The position numbers were made by a program, and so were the translations under genes. A stretch of DNA of 64,000 nucleotides from Polynucleobacter sp. JS-Safj-400b-B2 (GTDB taxonomy: Bacteria; Pseudomonadota; Gammaproteobacteria; Burkholderiales; Burkholderiaceae): positions 248,001 through 312,000 of the forward strand of contig NZ_JACVPJ010000003.1 of assembly GCF_018881975.1 (NCBI RefSeq), in the 5' to 3' direction. Below the pieces are notes generated by a model. That model made no database searches. It was given only the letters and a program-made list of their open reading frames with translations, and was not told the DNA's origin. Positions 1-8,867 of the stretch are shown piece by piece. How positions within the stretch are numbered: the stretch's first letter is position 1; every line of letters begins with the position of its first letter.

Positions 1-42
1 TATGCCAAATCAGTAAAGCGCTACGAATCAGAACACAACTAA
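1..42 (+). CDS. 3' end of an upstream gene (partial)
   Basis: The first reading frame is open from the window edge to a TAA at 40-42 and would encode a 13-residue C-terminus ending in SEHN. The next gene starts two bases later, so the two are probably translationally linked. Because the next gene is a lipid A acyltransferase, this could be the end of a paralogous acyltransferase or another envelope gene, but the tail is too short to identify. Confidence 0.4.
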   Translation, partial: YAKSVKRYESEHN

Positions 43-43
43 T

Positions 44-943
44 TTGCTTAAGTCATTATTGAACTACCTGGGAGTTGGTTTTCTTGCGCTCCTTGCAATA
101 CTCCCATACAAGCTTTTAGTTTCTATTGGCTATAGCCTTGGCTATATAGCCGCTCGCATTCCGAGCGATAGAAATCGAGTAGTTAAAACAAATCTCCATT
201 TATGTTTTCCAAAATTAAACGCAACCGAAATAGATGATCTTGCCAAGGAGCATTGGCGATTGCTTGGGCGGAGCCTAGTAGAAAAAAGTATTATCTGGTG
301 CGGCAGCTCAAAACAGCTCAGCAATATGATTGAAGTGAGATCAGCAGTAGATCTCTCCAGCAAAAAACCGCGCATCCTTGTCAACATGCATTTCACAGGC
401 ATTGAGGGCAGCATTATTTTGAGCGCTCTTTCCAAAGAAAAGCATTGGCCGCGCACTTCTGGTTTTTTTCAAAGAATGAAAAATCCATTCTTCAATAAAA
501 AGATTATTGATTGGCGCAATCGTTTTGGCGGCAACTCCATTGATCGACAAGGCAATGCGAAGGCAATCATTCGAGAAATTCGCAATGGAGACTTCATCAT
601 CATTGCGCCCGATATTGATCTTGGCCTCAAAGATTCTGAATTTGTCCCTTTTTTTGGAATTCAGACCAACACCATCACTACCATCTCCCGTTTGGCAAAA
701 ATTACTGGTGCCGATGTTTGCTTGATGACCACCACATTAAAGCCCGATGAATCTGGCTATCTTTGCGAAATTAGAAAGCCTATAGAAAACTTTCCAGGGA
801 TAGACCCTAAGACAGATACAGCACGCCTGAATCAATATTTTGAAACTGAAATTCGTCTGAGGCCGGCCGAATACTACTGGGTACACAAGCGCTTCAAAAA
901 CCCACCAGATAGCGGCCCAAGCCCCTATAGCGCTTCTAAATAA
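44..943 (+). CDS. lpxL: Lipid A biosynthesis acyltransferase (LpxL/HtrB family)
   Basis: A 299-residue inner-membrane acyltransferase that would add a secondary acyl chain to a lipid A precursor. One hydrophobic helix near residues 10-35 anchors the N-terminus. The catalytic HX4E motif is seen as His116 to Glu121, and the C-terminus carries the family signature YYWVHKRF. Length fits the family (about 290-310). The start is TTG at 44, two bases after the previous stop, which suggests coupling. Whether it is the LpxL- or LpxM-type enzyme cannot be decided here. Confidence 0.85.
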   Translation: MLKSLLNYLGVGFLALLAILPYKLLVSIGYSLGYIAARIPSDRNRVVKTNLHLCFPKLNATEIDDLAKEHWRLLGRSLVEKSIIWCGSSKQLSNMIEVRSAVDLSSKKPRILVNMHFTGIEGSIILSALSKEKHWPRTSGFFQRMKNPFFNKKIIDWRNRFGGNSIDRQGNAKAIIREIRNGDFIIIAPDIDLGLKDSEFVPFFGIQTNTITTISRLAKITGADVCLMTTTLKPDESGYLCEIRKPIENFPGIDPKTDTARLNQYFETEIRLRPAEYYWVHKRFKNPPDSGPSPYSASK

Positions 944-968
944 AGGTCATTTGTCCTATCATTGAGGG

Positions 969-1721
969 ATGACCGAACGTATTGGGCTATTTGCCGATCT
1001 CCACAGTAATTTAGAAGCCTTTGAAGCCTGCATGGCTCGGGCAGAAGAGCTTGGCGTAACGCGCATGGTATTTAATGGTGACCTTGTAGGCTACAATGCC
1101 GACCCGGTGGCGGTCATTGATCGCATCGCATCGCTCGTGGAAGATAAAAAAGCCATTGCTATCCTAGGCAATCATGATGAGGCTATTTTTAAAGATAGTC
1201 GTGATCAAATGAATGCGAATGCTAACGCCGCAATTGATTGGACTAAGTCACAACTAAAAAAACATCATGTAGATTTTCTTAAGAATCTTCCGCTCATAGT
1301 TCAAGAAGAAAATATCTGCTTTGTGCACGCCTCAGCACACAATCCATCTGACTGGAATTACATTACTGACAGCATGAGTGCATGGCAATGCGCACAAAAC
1401 TCTGGGAAAAGCTATACCTTTGTTGGTCATGCGCACGAGCAAGCGCTTTTTTATCAAAGTGCCGTTGGGAAATTGATTCGCTTTGCACCACACCCTGGCG
1501 ACGAAATACCCGTACTTCACCATCGACAATGGGTAGGCGTTGTAGGTTCGCTTGGTCAGCCCAGAGATGGCAATCCTGAAGCATGCTTTGCCGTATTTGA
1601 ACCCGAGTCTGAAGTTCTCACGTTTCATCGCGAAGCCTACGACTACTTTACCGCCGCAGATAAAGTGCGTCGCGCCGGTCTGCCAGAAGACCTGGCAAAT
1701 CGCCTTATTACCGGCAAATAA
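969..1721 (+). CDS. Calcineurin-like metallophosphoesterase (YfcE/MJ0936-type)
   Basis: A 250-residue cytosolic phosphoesterase with the full set of two-metal ligands: Asp10/His12 in ADLHSN, Asp38 in NGDLVG, Asn68-His69-Asp70 in GNHDE, His120 in VHAS, and His154/His156 in GHAH. The family hydrolyses phosphomonoesters or diesters; the substrate is unknown. A GAGGG just before the ATG supports the start. It sits 5 bp upstream of a Ser/Thr kinase gene on the same strand, so a kinase/phosphatase pairing is possible, though this fold is not a typical PPM or PPP protein phosphatase. Confidence 0.85.
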   Translation: MTERIGLFADLHSNLEAFEACMARAEELGVTRMVFNGDLVGYNADPVAVIDRIASLVEDKKAIAILGNHDEAIFKDSRDQMNANANAAIDWTKSQLKKHHVDFLKNLPLIVQEENICFVHASAHNPSDWNYITDSMSAWQCAQNSGKSYTFVGHAHEQALFYQSAVGKLIRFAPHPGDEIPVLHHRQWVGVVGSLGQPRDGNPEACFAVFEPESEVLTFHREAYDYFTAADKVRRAGLPEDLANRLITGK

Positions 1722-1726
1722 AATTA

Positions 1727-3145
1727 ATGGCAATCAATACAGATATTGAAGCAGTAGACGATATATTCCAAGAGGGCAAAGTAGTAGACGGGTTTGTCTT
1801 AGGCAAGGAAGTGCATCGCGGAGGTATGGCTAGTCTCTTTTCGGCAACGAAAGAAGGTGTAGATATACCCATTCTGCTAAAAATTCCACGCGTTGGCAAA
1901 GACCAGCCCGTGGAAAGCTTGATCGGCTTTGAAACCGAACTTACGATCTTGCGCTCACTAAAAAGTCCCTATGTACCTAAATACTTAGGATCTGGCAATA
2001 TGGCTACGCGTCCATATATTGCAATGGAAAGAGTTGAAGGTCGCCCGCTAGAGGACTACATCAAAGAAGGAAAAGTATTTACGATTGATGAAGTTGTTCG
2101 CATTGGCGCAGATCTTGCGCAAGCCGTTCAGTCTTTGCACTCACAAGATGCTATTCACTTAGATATCAAACCTGAAAATATTTTGGTCGATGACAAAGGT
2201 AAGCTAACGCTCATTGATTTTGGTCTATCGCACCACGCCCGATATCCCGATTTGCTTGCTGAGGAAATGCGCAAAGGTGTTGGGTCGGCACCATACATTT
2301 CTCCAGAACAAGTAGTTGGAATTCGCTCAGATTCTCGTAGCGACATATTCTCAATTGGCGCAATCATGTATGAATTGCTGACCGGTGAGCTACCGTTTGG
2401 CAACCCCCAAACAATGAGCGGTCTGCGCAAAAGAATGTGGGCCGAAGCATTTCCTCCGCGCGCCATTCGCAGAGAAATCCCTCGCTGGTTACAAGAGGTA
2501 GTACTCAGATGCTTAGAACCGCGGGCTGCAGATCGTTATCAAAGTGCTGCGCGTTTACGACAAGTTTTACGAGACCCAGAGGGTATTACGCTCACTGAGC
2601 GCGCTGACCGAGTTGAGCCGCCTAGCTTTTGGCAAAACCTCAAAGGTATGTTCAAGGCTGCGGGCTACGAGCCCTCCCCAAGCCCGCGCCCCAGCATGGG
2701 CAATTTTGATGCGCCGCTAATGATTGCTGCGATTGATACTCGCCAGTCGGGTGAAGGCTTACGTGAACGCATGCAAAATACTGCGAAGAACTTACTTCAT
2801 GCCTACCCTGAGAGTCGCTTGGTTTGTATCAGCACTATTAGCAGCACACCCACCTTCGAGGGCAATCAAGAAAATGAAACTGCGAGTGGCATTGTGCGCG
2901 GCCATTTAGTACAGCTGATGGATTGGGCAAAACCACTTAAGCTACCGCCAGAAAGAATTTCTTATCACGTACTAGAGGCCCTTGATCCGGCCTCTCGAAT
3001 CGTGGAGTTTGCTAAAGATAATGACGCTTCTCTTATCTTGATTGGAGCATCACATAAGCTACCAAACAAGGTAACGCCTTGGAGAACTTCCATGACTAAG
3101 ATTGTCGAGGAAGCCCCCTGCAGCGTGCATATTGTCAGGACTTAA
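1727..3145 (+). CDS. Ser/Thr protein kinase with C-terminal universal stress (UspA) domain
   Basis: A 472-residue two-domain protein. Residues 23-290 form a Hanks-type kinase: glycine-rich loop HRGGMASLF, Lys52 in LLKIPR, Glu71, catalytic loop HLDIKPEN (Asp146, Asn151), DFG at 164-166 and SPEQ in the P+1 region. The usual HRD is HLD, so this is a non-RD kinase. After a Pro/Ser-rich linker, residues from about 330 to the end match a UspA fold, ending in an LILIGASHK-type nucleotide-binding segment and SVHIVRT. No transmembrane segment is seen, so it is cytosolic. Targets are unknown. Confidence 0.85.
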   Translation: MAINTDIEAVDDIFQEGKVVDGFVLGKEVHRGGMASLFSATKEGVDIPILLKIPRVGKDQPVESLIGFETELTILRSLKSPYVPKYLGSGNMATRPYIAMERVEGRPLEDYIKEGKVFTIDEVVRIGADLAQAVQSLHSQDAIHLDIKPENILVDDKGKLTLIDFGLSHHARYPDLLAEEMRKGVGSAPYISPEQVVGIRSDSRSDIFSIGAIMYELLTGELPFGNPQTMSGLRKRMWAEAFPPRAIRREIPRWLQEVVLRCLEPRAADRYQSAARLRQVLRDPEGITLTERADRVEPPSFWQNLKGMFKAAGYEPSPSPRPSMGNFDAPLMIAAIDTRQSGEGLRERMQNTAKNLLHAYPESRLVCISTISSTPTFEGNQENETASGIVRGHLVQLMDWAKPLKLPPERISYHVLEALDPASRIVEFAKDNDASLILIGASHKLPNKVTPWRTSMTKIVEEAPCSVHIVRT

Positions 3146-3147
3146 AC

Positions 3148-4475
3148 TCAGCGCATTTTGTCTTGCTTTTGATCCAAGATGAGCTCAGGCTCTTGCGCCT
3201 CAATCCAGTTATCTCGATTGAGCACGCTAGTTAATTGCTTTTGGTCTAGTTCACCAGTCCACTTAGCAACCACAATAGTGGCCACGCCATTGCCAACCAA
3301 ATTAGTTAATGCCCGTGCCTCGGACATAAAGCGATCAATGCCCAAGATAATCGCTAAACCTGCAACCGGCACATCTCCGACAGCAGAAAGAGTGGCGGCC
3401 AACACAATAAATCCGCTACCAGTTACACCTGCAGCGCCTTTAGATGTTAGTAACAGAACCAGCAAAAGTGTGACCTCTTGCATGAGTGTCATAGGCGTAT
3501 TGGTTGCTTGTGCAATAAATACTGCGGCCATAGTGAGATAAATAGAAGTGCCATCTAGGTTGAATGAATATCCTGTTGGAATGACGAGACCAACACAGGT
3601 TTTCTTGGCGCCCAATAGCTCCATTTTTTCCATCATGCGCGGCAAGACAGATTCAGAAGATGAAGTCCCCAAAACAATTAATAGCTCTTCTTTAATGTAG
3701 CGAACGAATTTAAAAATATTAAACCCATTAAATCGCGCAATAAGCCCTAAGACAATAAATACAAAGAGCAAGCAGGTTAAATAAAACGCACCCATTAATT
3801 TGCCCAATGAGAACAAAGAGCTTATGCCATATTTACCAATAGTGAATGACATTGCGCCAAAAGCGCCAATAGGCGCAAACTTCATGATGACGCCAATCAT
3901 GTCAAAAAGAACGTGTGATGATTTTTCAATTAAGTCAAACACCAATGTTCCGCGACCGCCGAACTTATGCAGTGCAAATCCAAACAATATTGCAATGAAA
4001 AGGACTTGCAAAATTTCACCCTTAGCAAATGCATCTACTGCACTGCTCGGGATGATGTTCATTAAGAAATCGGTGGTGGTGCCCATCTTCCCCGGCCCGG
4101 TATATGCAGCAATTCCTTTCGTGTCCAAACTTGCTGGATCGATGTTCATACCCGCACCTGGCTGGAGCAGATTAACCACGACCAACCCCACTACCAAAGC
4201 AATGCTACTCACGATCTCAAAATACAAAAGGGCTAGTCCGCCCGTTTTACCAACCTTCTTCATATCTTCCATGCCGGCGATACCAAGCACAACCGTACAG
4301 AAAATAATGGGGGCAATTAACATCTTGATGCCTTTAATGAAGGCATCGCCAAAAGGCTTCATTTCTGTACCTAAGCTAGGGTAAAAATGGCCCAATAAAA
4401 CACCAATTAGAACTGCTGTAAGTACTTGAAAATAAAGGATTTTATAAAAAGGTGGTTTTTTAATGTAACGGTCAT
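3148..4475 (-). CDS. dctA: C4-dicarboxylate:cation symporter DctA, N-terminal frame interrupted
   Basis: A sodium/dicarboxylate symporter (DAACS family) importing succinate, fumarate and malate, with 8 or more hydrophobic helices and the late motif [12 protein letters not shown]. The uninterrupted frame ends upstream at 4395 (a TTG) and gives 415 residues, lacking the first helix. The same frame stays open further and reads [20 protein letters not shown], a typical DctA N-terminus, but contains no ATG/GTG/TTG. An ATG at 4475 with a good AAAGGA ribosome site lies in another frame; one extra A in the A6 run (T6 at 4456-4461) would join them into 442 residues, the family length. Either a sequencing slip or a real slippage site. 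Confidence 0.85.
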
Positions 4476-4549
4476 TTCGATATCCTTTATTTAGTTATTA
4501 GCAGGTATTTTTCATCTCGGCTGATGACATATTAACTCTAGGCTAGGAA

Positions 4550-5314
4550 ATGGCCTTCATATTGGATAATGCAGGGATGGAAGAAAAAGTACGCGTCTCA
4601 AAATTACTCTCAGAGCTAGGTCTTTGCTCACGTCGAGAAGCAGACTCTTATATTGAGCAAGGTTTAGTGACCGTAGATGGCGAAGTAGTCAATGAGCTGG
4701 GTACGCGTGCGTACCGCCATCAAAAGATTGAATTGCAATCGGGCGCCAAAGCGCAACAAGCATCCCGCATCACCGTCATCCTTAACAAGCCTGTTGGTTA
4801 TATCTCTCACTATGACGATGAACAGGAATACCAACCAGCTGCTTCCTTGATCACACCCGAAAACTACTTTGCCAGCCCGATGGATAAGGGCAGAAACCCT
4901 CGCTTTAACACTAAAGGGTTGGCGCCTGCAGGTCGCCTAGATATTGACTCCACAGGCATGCTGGTCCTGACTCAGGATGGTCGCATTGCCAAATTATTGA
5001 TTGGCGAAAATAGTCCCATTGAAAAAGAATATTTAGTACGCGTTGAGGGACTACTTTCTTTCGAAGATTTGGATCGCCTACGTCATGGCCTATCGCTTGA
5101 TGGTGTGGAGCTCAAACCCGCACAAGTTAGCTGGCAAAACGAAGATCAACTTCGCTTTGTGTTGCGAGAAGGTCGTAAACGTCAAATTCGTCGGATGTGT
5201 GAAATGGTGGGCCTTAAAGTTTTAGGGCTAAAGCGCGTCAGAATGGGTCGTATCTCCCTAGGTCCGCTACCTCCGGGTCAATGGCGCTATGTAAGGCCTG
5301 AAGAGCAGTTCTGA
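4550..5314 (+). CDS. rluF: Ribosomal large-subunit pseudouridine synthase (RluB/RluE/RluF group)
   Basis: A 254-residue rRNA pseudouridine synthase. An N-terminal S4 RNA-binding domain (about residues 12-60, VSKLLSELGLCSRREAD) is followed by the RsuA/RluB catalytic domain with GRLDIDSTGML, whose Asp is the nucleophile, and the EGRKRQIRRM motif. The domain pattern resembles RluF, which modifies U2604 of 23S rRNA, but RluB or RluE cannot be excluded. An alternative ATG at 4577 would drop nine poorly conserved residues. A putative -10 for the next gene lies just after its stop. Confidence 0.8.
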   Translation: MAFILDNAGMEEKVRVSKLLSELGLCSRREADSYIEQGLVTVDGEVVNELGTRAYRHQKIELQSGAKAQQASRITVILNKPVGYISHYDDEQEYQPAASLITPENYFASPMDKGRNPRFNTKGLAPAGRLDIDSTGMLVLTQDGRIAKLLIGENSPIEKEYLVRVEGLLSFEDLDRLRHGLSLDGVELKPAQVSWQNEDQLRFVLREGRKRQIRRMCEMVGLKVLGLKRVRMGRISLGPLPPGQWRYVRPEEQF

Positions 5315-5329
5315 ACGGCCTCGCACCCT

Positions 5330-5335
5330 TATAAT
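5330..5335 (+). promoter_or_regulatory. Putative -10 element upstream of prfC
   Basis: A perfect TATAAT lies 36 bp before the proposed AUU start of prfC. No clear -35 is visible. Transcription would begin near 5342, giving a very short leader, which matters because no Shine-Dalgarno is visible for prfC. Confidence 0.4.
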
Positions 5336-5365
5336 TGCGTCCGAACCTAGATTAATCAGCGCAGA

Positions 5366-7000
5366 ATTCCCATCGAAACTCTTATCTCCAGCACTCCAGG
5401 CGCAGAAGTACTTAGACGCCGTAGCTTTGCCATCATCTCTCACCCAGATGCAGGCAAAACGACGCTTACTGAAAAATTATTGCTTTACGCAGGAGCTATT
5501 CAAATTGCAGGGAGCGTTAAAGCTCGCAAAGCAAGTCGTCACGCAACATCTGACTGGATGGAGATTGAAAAGCAACGGGGTATTTCAGTAGCGAGCTCGG
5601 TAATGCAGATGGAGTACCGCGATTGCATCATTAACTTATTGGATACACCTGGGCACCAAGACTTCTCGGAAGATACCTATCGAGTTCTTACTGCTGTTGA
5701 TTCAGCACTTATGGTGATCGATGCTGCTAATGGCGTTGAATCTCAAACCCTACGCTTGCTTGAAGTTTGCCGTGCACGCAACACACCTATCGTCACATTC
5801 ATTAATAAGATGGATCGTGAGGTCAAGCCTCCGATGGAGTTAATGGATGAGATTGAAACAGCGCTTGGCATTGAAGTAGTCCCTTTTACTTGGCCAGTAG
5901 GTATGGGCAAATCTTTTGCGGGTGTTATCGATATTGCCAACATGCGTATGCGGATGTTTAAAGCAGGCGAAGATCGTGTGACTGAAGATTCTCACGCTGT
6001 AGTTGATGTGCATGATCCAGCCCTTAAAGAGCGGCTTGGTACTGACCTTGAAATTGCTTTGACTGAAGTAGAGCTCATCAAAGAAGCGATGCCTGCATTT
6101 AATCTTGAGGCCTTCTTGGCAGGCCGTCAGTCACCCGTTTTCTTTGGCTCTGCGATCAATAACTTTGGCGTGCGCGAGATTCTCAACACATTAGTTGAGC
6201 TTGCGCCATCACCAGGATCGCGCAAAGCACTGCAAAGGGAAGTAAGCCCTGCAGAAAATAAATTCTCAGCGGTAGTGTTCAAGATTCAAGCAAACATGGA
6301 TCCAGCACACCGCGACCGTGTTGCTTTTCTACGTATCTGCTCTGGGCATTTTCAGCGCGGCATGAAATTAAAGATTTGCCGAAATGGTAAAGAGGTGCGC
6401 ACCAATAATGCACTTTCATTTTTGTCACAAAGGCGCGATATTTTGGATGAAGCCTTTCCAGGTGACATCATCGGCCTCCCCAATCATGGCTTACTGCGCC
6501 TAGGTGATACCCTGACCGAAGGTGAGCAATTGCAATTTACTGGCTTGCCATTCTTTGCTCCAGAAATTTTCCGCATGGTTGAGTCTGCAGATCCATTGCG
6601 CTCAAAACAATTGCGCACTGGACTAATGCAATTGGGAGAAGAGGGTGCAATTCAGGTCTTTAGGCCTATGGCCGGTGGCACCATGTTGCTTGGCGCGTTT
6701 GGCCAACTTCAATTTGAAGTGGTGAGCCATCGCCTTCAGACGGAATATGGCGCAGAAGTGCGTCTTCTACCAGCCCGCTATAACTTGGCACGCTGGGTTA
6801 GCTCGGATGATCCTGTGGCGTTGAAAAAATTTACCCAAGAAAATATCCACCGTATGGCCGAAGATGTGGTGGGAGCGTCTGTATTCTTGGCGTCACACAA
6901 ATCAGAACTAGACGTTGCCCAACAACGCTGGGAGTCTATTCAATTCCATGCCCTCAGAGAGCATGCCGGTCTAATTTATCAATCCGATTTGGCTGGTTAA
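5366..7000 (+). CDS. prfC: Peptide chain release factor 3 (RF3), non-canonical start
   Basis: A translational GTPase that recycles RF1/RF2 from the ribosome. G1 SHPDAGKTTL, G2/switch region RGISVASSVM, G3 DTPGHQDFSEDT and G4 NKMD are all present. The first ATG/GTG/TTG in frame is the TTG at 5480, which would remove the whole P-loop, so it cannot be the true start. The frame is open back to a TAG at 5348, and the conserved-looking N-terminus PIETLISSTPGAEVLRRRS is encoded there. The only plausible initiators are AUU at 5366 (544 residues) or AUU at 5351 (549). Either a genuine AUU start, as in infC, or a base error. Confidence 0.9.
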   Translation: MPIETLISSTPGAEVLRRRSFAIISHPDAGKTTLTEKLLLYAGAIQIAGSVKARKASRHATSDWMEIEKQRGISVASSVMQMEYRDCIINLLDTPGHQDFSEDTYRVLTAVDSALMVIDAANGVESQTLRLLEVCRARNTPIVTFINKMDREVKPPMELMDEIETALGIEVVPFTWPVGMGKSFAGVIDIANMRMRMFKAGEDRVTEDSHAVVDVHDPALKERLGTDLEIALTEVELIKEAMPAFNLEAFLAGRQSPVFFGSAINNFGVREILNTLVELAPSPGSRKALQREVSPAENKFSAVVFKIQANMDPAHRDRVAFLRICSGHFQRGMKLKICRNGKEVRTNNALSFLSQRRDILDEAFPGDIIGLPNHGLLRLGDTLTEGEQLQFTGLPFFAPEIFRMVESADPLRSKQLRTGLMQLGEEGAIQVFRPMAGGTMLLGAFGQLQFEVVSHRLQTEYGAEVRLLPARYNLARWVSSDDPVALKKFTQENIHRMAEDVVGASVFLASHKSELDVAQQRWESIQFHALREHAGLIYQSDLAG

Positions 7001-7001
7001 T

Positions 7002-7030
7002 TAGGGCAGTTCATTTTCTAGATTGCCCTA
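7002..7030. terminator. Hairpin between convergent genes
   Basis: Inverted repeat TAGGGCA (7002-7008) / TGCCCTA (7024-7030) with a 15-nt AT-rich loop lies between the prfC stop and the end of the convergent lipoprotein gene. It has no long T-tract, so terminator function is only likely from position. Confidence 0.4.
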
Positions 7031-7034
7031 TTGG

Positions 7035-7295
7035 TTAACGCGTTGTTTTGCAATCAAAGACGACAACGAGCTGACTATCGCTACTTCTAAATGAGGCAAC
7101 CTTGCCATACTGGGCGCAATAGGCGCTAGCCTTCTGAGTTAACTGGTCGATTGACTCACCGCTGCTATTGAGAAAAGTCACGTGATTTGTATCTGATGCA
7201 TCGGTATACACCGCAGCACAAGCTCCCAGCATAGATATACAGGCTAGGCTCAAGATAAAAATTTTCATCGATGCATTCATGTAAGGATCTTTCAT
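7035..7295 (-). CDS. Small secreted lipoprotein, unknown function
   Basis: An 86-residue ORF with a lipobox. The signal sequence is clearest from an internal Met (about 7268): MKIFILSLACISMLGAC, where the Cys would be lipidated. The mature part of about 60 residues has two further Cys (AYCAQYG and VFDCKTTR) that could pair. No known family is recognised. The true start may be any of three Met codons at residues 1, 6 or 10. It is followed 7 bp upstream by a DUF2798 gene on the same strand. Confidence 0.6.
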   Translation of the reverse strand: MKDPYMNASMKIFILSLACISMLGACAAVYTDASDTNHVTFLNSSGESIDQLTQKASAYCAQYGKVASFRSSDSQLVVVFDCKTTR

Positions 7296-7302
7296 ATTAA
7301 AT

Positions 7303-7539
7303 TTAAGGCTTATTAAAACCTAGCGCTTTCATAAGCTGTGCAGTTATTTTGCTGGCTAACGGCTTGTATATCAAGATGCAAACAATCGCTACTGGATAAG
7401 CTACCAGCCACACGTCAAGCCAAACCCAGAAGAAATTTTCTGTAAGGCCAGCTCGAACAAATGTAGTGGCTAGAGTAATGCTCAAAGACATTAAGCAGCC
7501 CATGACTAAGGCAAAAATAAGGTTGGGTAGATTGATCAT
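7303..7539 (-). CDS. DUF2798 small membrane protein
   Basis: A 78-residue protein of two transmembrane helices (about residues 5-28 and 38-62) with the pattern of the DUF2798 family, including a conserved FxxWL segment between the helices. Function of the family is unknown. Likely co-transcribed with the lipoprotein gene downstream (7-bp gap). Confidence 0.65.
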   Translation of the reverse strand: MINLPNLIFALVMGCLMSLSITLATTFVRAGLTENFFWVWLDVWLVAYPVAIVCILIYKPLASKITAQLMKALGFNKP

Positions 7540-7667
7540 GACATCATCATAGCGTCTGCGCTTGTTAACTGTTATTCTGGACTGTGATCACTATTGTGCG
7601 CCCTAGACAGGGGAATCTCTTGAGAAAGTCTTTGAGATTCATCATTCCATTACTCTAGGAAAACTCC

Positions 7668-7850
7668 ATGGCTGTAGGCCAAAATCAAAGAACCAGAAAA
7701 AATGACTCTATGCTCACCAAGACAGGAAAAGCCCGCTTAGGGCCCCTGAATGCAGCACAGCTTACTAAGTTATTAGAATCAAGCACTAAGCCTAAAGAAA
7801 AAGGCAAAATTTTACGAGCACTTAAGAAACGTCCAGCTGTTGCCGCATAA
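7668..7850 (+). CDS. Small basic conserved-type protein
   Basis: A 60-residue lysine-rich protein with no hydrophobic segment. It begins MAVGQNQRTRKND and ends LRALKKRPAVAA. It is bracketed by its own AAACTCC-ATG region and a strong downstream terminator, which argues that it is a real monocistronic gene. The overall charge suggests nucleic-acid or ribosome association, but this is inference. No family name is assigned. Confidence 0.6.
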   Translation: MAVGQNQRTRKNDSMLTKTGKARLGPLNAAQLTKLLESSTKPKEKGKILRALKKRPAVAA

Positions 7851-7852
7851 TT

Positions 7853-7889
7853 AAAAAGCCCCGCCAATCAAATAAGCGGGGCTTTTTAA
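7853..7889 (+). terminator. Rho-independent terminator
   Basis: Perfect stem AAAAAGCCCCGC / GCGGGGCTTTTT with an 11-nt loop, placed directly after the 60-residue gene. Symmetric A and T tracts make it bidirectional, so it may also stop read-through from the DMT transporter gene on the other strand. Confidence 0.9.
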
Positions 7890-7917
7890 TTTCAGCACCT
7901 CAATAGACTGGGTACTT

Positions 7918-8796
7918 CTAAACTCTTTTAACCAGCATTCTTTTTCCAAGGATGACTGTCGATACGACTAGCATGGCAAAGATTAAATTCATTACCGTAA
8001 GCGAATCATCAAGCAAAATGCTAGCGGCCACTAGCGTGCAAAAAGGTTGAATCAACTGTACTTGGCTAACCCTCGCAATACCACCAACCGCAAGCCCCTC
8101 GTACCAAAAGAAGAAGCCCAGAAACATTGGGAACAAACTCAGGTAAATAAAACTAGTCCAAGCAATAGCTCCTGCAGCTATGTAATCTGGACTGTAAGTA
8201 AGCCAAGTCATCAAAATATTTACTGGCAATGAAATAACCAGGGCCCAAGAAATGACGGCGCGAGGATTCATCTTTCTGGAGAGCTCGCCACCCTCAACAT
8301 AACCAATACATGCACTGATTCCGCCAAGAACTAGAAGGCCATCAATATAAGTAAAGCTGCCGGCGTTTTTTAGTAAGGCATACATCACAACTAAGCCCGC
8401 GCCCAGCAGGGATACCAACCAAAATCCTAAGGAGGGACGCTCTTTAAAGCGAAGAACTCCAATAACTGTTGTAGCGAGCGGCATCATCCCCAAGATGACT
8501 GCGCCATGTGACGAGGATCCATGGGCCATGGCTACGGTAGTAAAGATGGGAAATCCGAATACTACGCCTAGGGCAATGACTACAAATTTTATAAAATCGA
8601 CTTTGCCAGGTATAGGCTCTTTTTTATAAATAAGATACGCCAACGCAACAAGCCCAGCTAAAGTTGCCCTACCGTAAGCAATGAAATAGGGGTCAAAACT
8701 TAAAACAGCAATCTTGCTAACTGGCAGCGTTAAGCTAAAAATCAGGATGCCGATAAACCCAATCAGCATTCCCTTGCTTTCTTTATTCACCGTCAC
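7918..8796 (-). CDS. EamA/DMT-superfamily transporter
   Basis: A 292-residue integral membrane protein with about ten helices in two EamA halves, each with the Pro- and Gly-rich helix starts typical of drug/metabolite transporters (for example FSLTLPVSKIAVLS near the N-terminus). Family members export amino acids, nucleotides or metabolites; the substrate cannot be read from sequence. It is divergent from the MOSC gene with about 70 bp between starts. Confidence 0.8.
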   Translation of the reverse strand: MTVNKESKGMLIGFIGILIFSLTLPVSKIAVLSFDPYFIAYGRATLAGLVALAYLIYKKEPIPGKVDFIKFVVIALGVVFGFPIFTTVAMAHGSSSHGAVILGMMPLATTVIGVLRFKERPSLGFWLVSLLGAGLVVMYALLKNAGSFTYIDGLLVLGGISACIGYVEGGELSRKMNPRAVISWALVISLPVNILMTWLTYSPDYIAAGAIAWTSFIYLSLFPMFLGFFFWYEGLAVGGIARVSQVQLIQPFCTLVAASILLDDSLTVMNLIFAMLVVSTVILGKRMLVKRV

Positions 8797-8823
8797 CCTT
8801 TATCTAATAGTGGATTAATTGTA

Positions 8824-8852
8824 TTAACAATCCTCAATGCACGGGTTATAAT
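8824..8852 (+). promoter_or_regulatory. Sigma-70-type promoter for the MOSC gene cluster
   Basis: TTAACA (8824-8829), 17-bp spacer, TATAAT (8847-8852). Transcription would start near 8859, only about 10 nt before the ATG at 8868, so the mRNA would have a very short leader. Confidence 0.7.
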
Positions 8853-8867
8853 ATGTAAGCAATTCTT

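Noticed and set aside
3800-4384. Long plus-strand frame opposite dctA
   Set aside because: An antisense shadow of a conserved transporter gene with no family pattern; similar shadows lie opposite pckG, ntrY and the cytochrome bd genes.
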